Assembly (NCBI GenBank): GCA_043228905.1
Contig: JBHGNT010000011.1
Span: forward strand, 8,804,001-8,868,000
Direction of reading: 5' to 3'
DNA length: 64,000 nt
From: Azolla caroliniana
Lineage: Eukaryota > Polypodiophyta
In this document: one piece after another, positions 63,811 through 64,000 of the stretch
Layout of the letters: the number at the start of each line of letters is the position of its first letter
Numbering within the stretch: the first letter of the stretch is position 1
Notes under the pieces: model-generated
Database searches by the model: none
Seen by the model: only the letters and a program-made list of their open reading frames with translations
Told to the model about the DNA's origin: nothing
Translations under genes and position numbers: made by a program

Positions 63811-63837
63811 CCATTCCCCTTTGTTCACTACACTTTA

Positions 63838-63856
63838 GCAGGAATCCAGGTCGCCA
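63838..63856 (-). promoter_or_regulatory. Primer binding site of GYP-D
   Basis: TGGCGACCTGGATTCCTGC on the minus strand, 6 nt from the LTR, two changes from GYP-B/C. Confidence 0.72.
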
Positions 63857-63862
63857 AAACTA

Positions 63863-64000
63863 TGTTTATCATGGGCTAGACTAGCTAGAAACACACGGTG
63901 TCCTTCCGGAACTCTTCACCAAAAGGTGGTTAAGGGAATGATGTTATCCGACGCAGATCTGAGTCTAATCCGACTGATTCCGGTTTCGTAATAAACAACC
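63863..64000 (-). repeat. 5' LTR of GYP-D (partial, runs off the right edge)
   Basis: Plus strand starts TGTTTATCATGGGCTAGAC. CTCTTCACCAAAAGGTGG (about 63922) corresponds to the U5 block of the GYP-A/B and GYP-C LTRs, but the rest is different. Confidence 0.78.

Noticed and set aside
1-64000. Host protein-coding genes
   Set aside because: Every substantial frame could be assigned to a retrotransposon domain, an LTR, or a repeat; none remained with host-like features or introns.

Overview
This 64 kb window is plant nuclear heterochromatin built entirely of LTR retrotransposons inserted into one another. I found no host gene, no rRNA or functional tRNA gene, and no prokaryotic feature. A plant source is supported by tRNA-iMet-type primer sites (TGGTATCAGAGC) on the copia and chromovirus elements, by copia Gag-Pol of Tnt1/Tork type, by chromodomain integrases and by several 5-bp target-site duplications (TSDs). 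One chromovirus (called TCN here) resembles, from memory, the Tcn1 clade known from mosses and lycophytes, so a non-seed plant is possible; the species cannot be read from the sequence.

Left part (1-28027). The 5' half of a minus-strand chromovirus (CHR1a, 1-3576) interrupts a plus-strand Ty3/gypsy element (GYP-A, 3577-12000). GYP-A also carries a 1.35-kb solo LTR (4772-6122). It has a pol gene, then a long coiled-coil open reading frame 3' of pol (aORF), then its 3' LTR. Next comes TCN (12001-28027). TCN is split by a solo copia LTR (14196-15781), whose left junction with TCN was later triplicated, and by a minus-strand copia (COP1a, 15832-26145). COP1a contains a young minus-strand gypsy element (GYP-C, 19361-25568).

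Middle (28028-33247). Three truncated minus-strand pieces abut here: the 5' end of copia COP3a, the 5' end of copia COP2r, and a scrap of gypsy GYP-D.

Right part (33248-64000). GYP-D (minus) is opened by chromovirus CHR1b (33248-62263, plus). CHR1b holds copia COP1b (34039-56770, minus). COP1b holds copia COP2a (34210-45029, plus), which holds copia COP4 (38526-43975, plus), giving five nested levels. COP1b also contains gypsy GYP-B (45979-51732) and a solo LTR (51902-52655). CHR1b has a second solo LTR inside its chromodomain region (61153-61555). LTR-pair divergence counted by eye falls from the outer to the inner element: CHR1b about 3.8%, COP1b about 2%, COP2a about 1.7%, COP4 about 0.75%.

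Best candidate for something undescribed: the GYP-A/B/C/D lineage. It has a Gag with three CCHC zinc knuckles, a DGGS protease motif, a TGGCGACC primer site set 6 nt from the LTR, no ordinary polypurine tract but a conserved CCCACGGGCGTGCCATG next to the 3' LTR, and the sense-strand coiled-coil aORF with its own conserved TATA box. Other notable signals are a four-unit heat-shock element in the TCN LTR, three consecutive inverted repeats at the core promoter of the COP2/COP4 LTRs, and coding-type minisatellites inside LTRs. Most premature stops that can be compared with a sister copy are C-to-T changes, as expected for methylated, silenced DNA.
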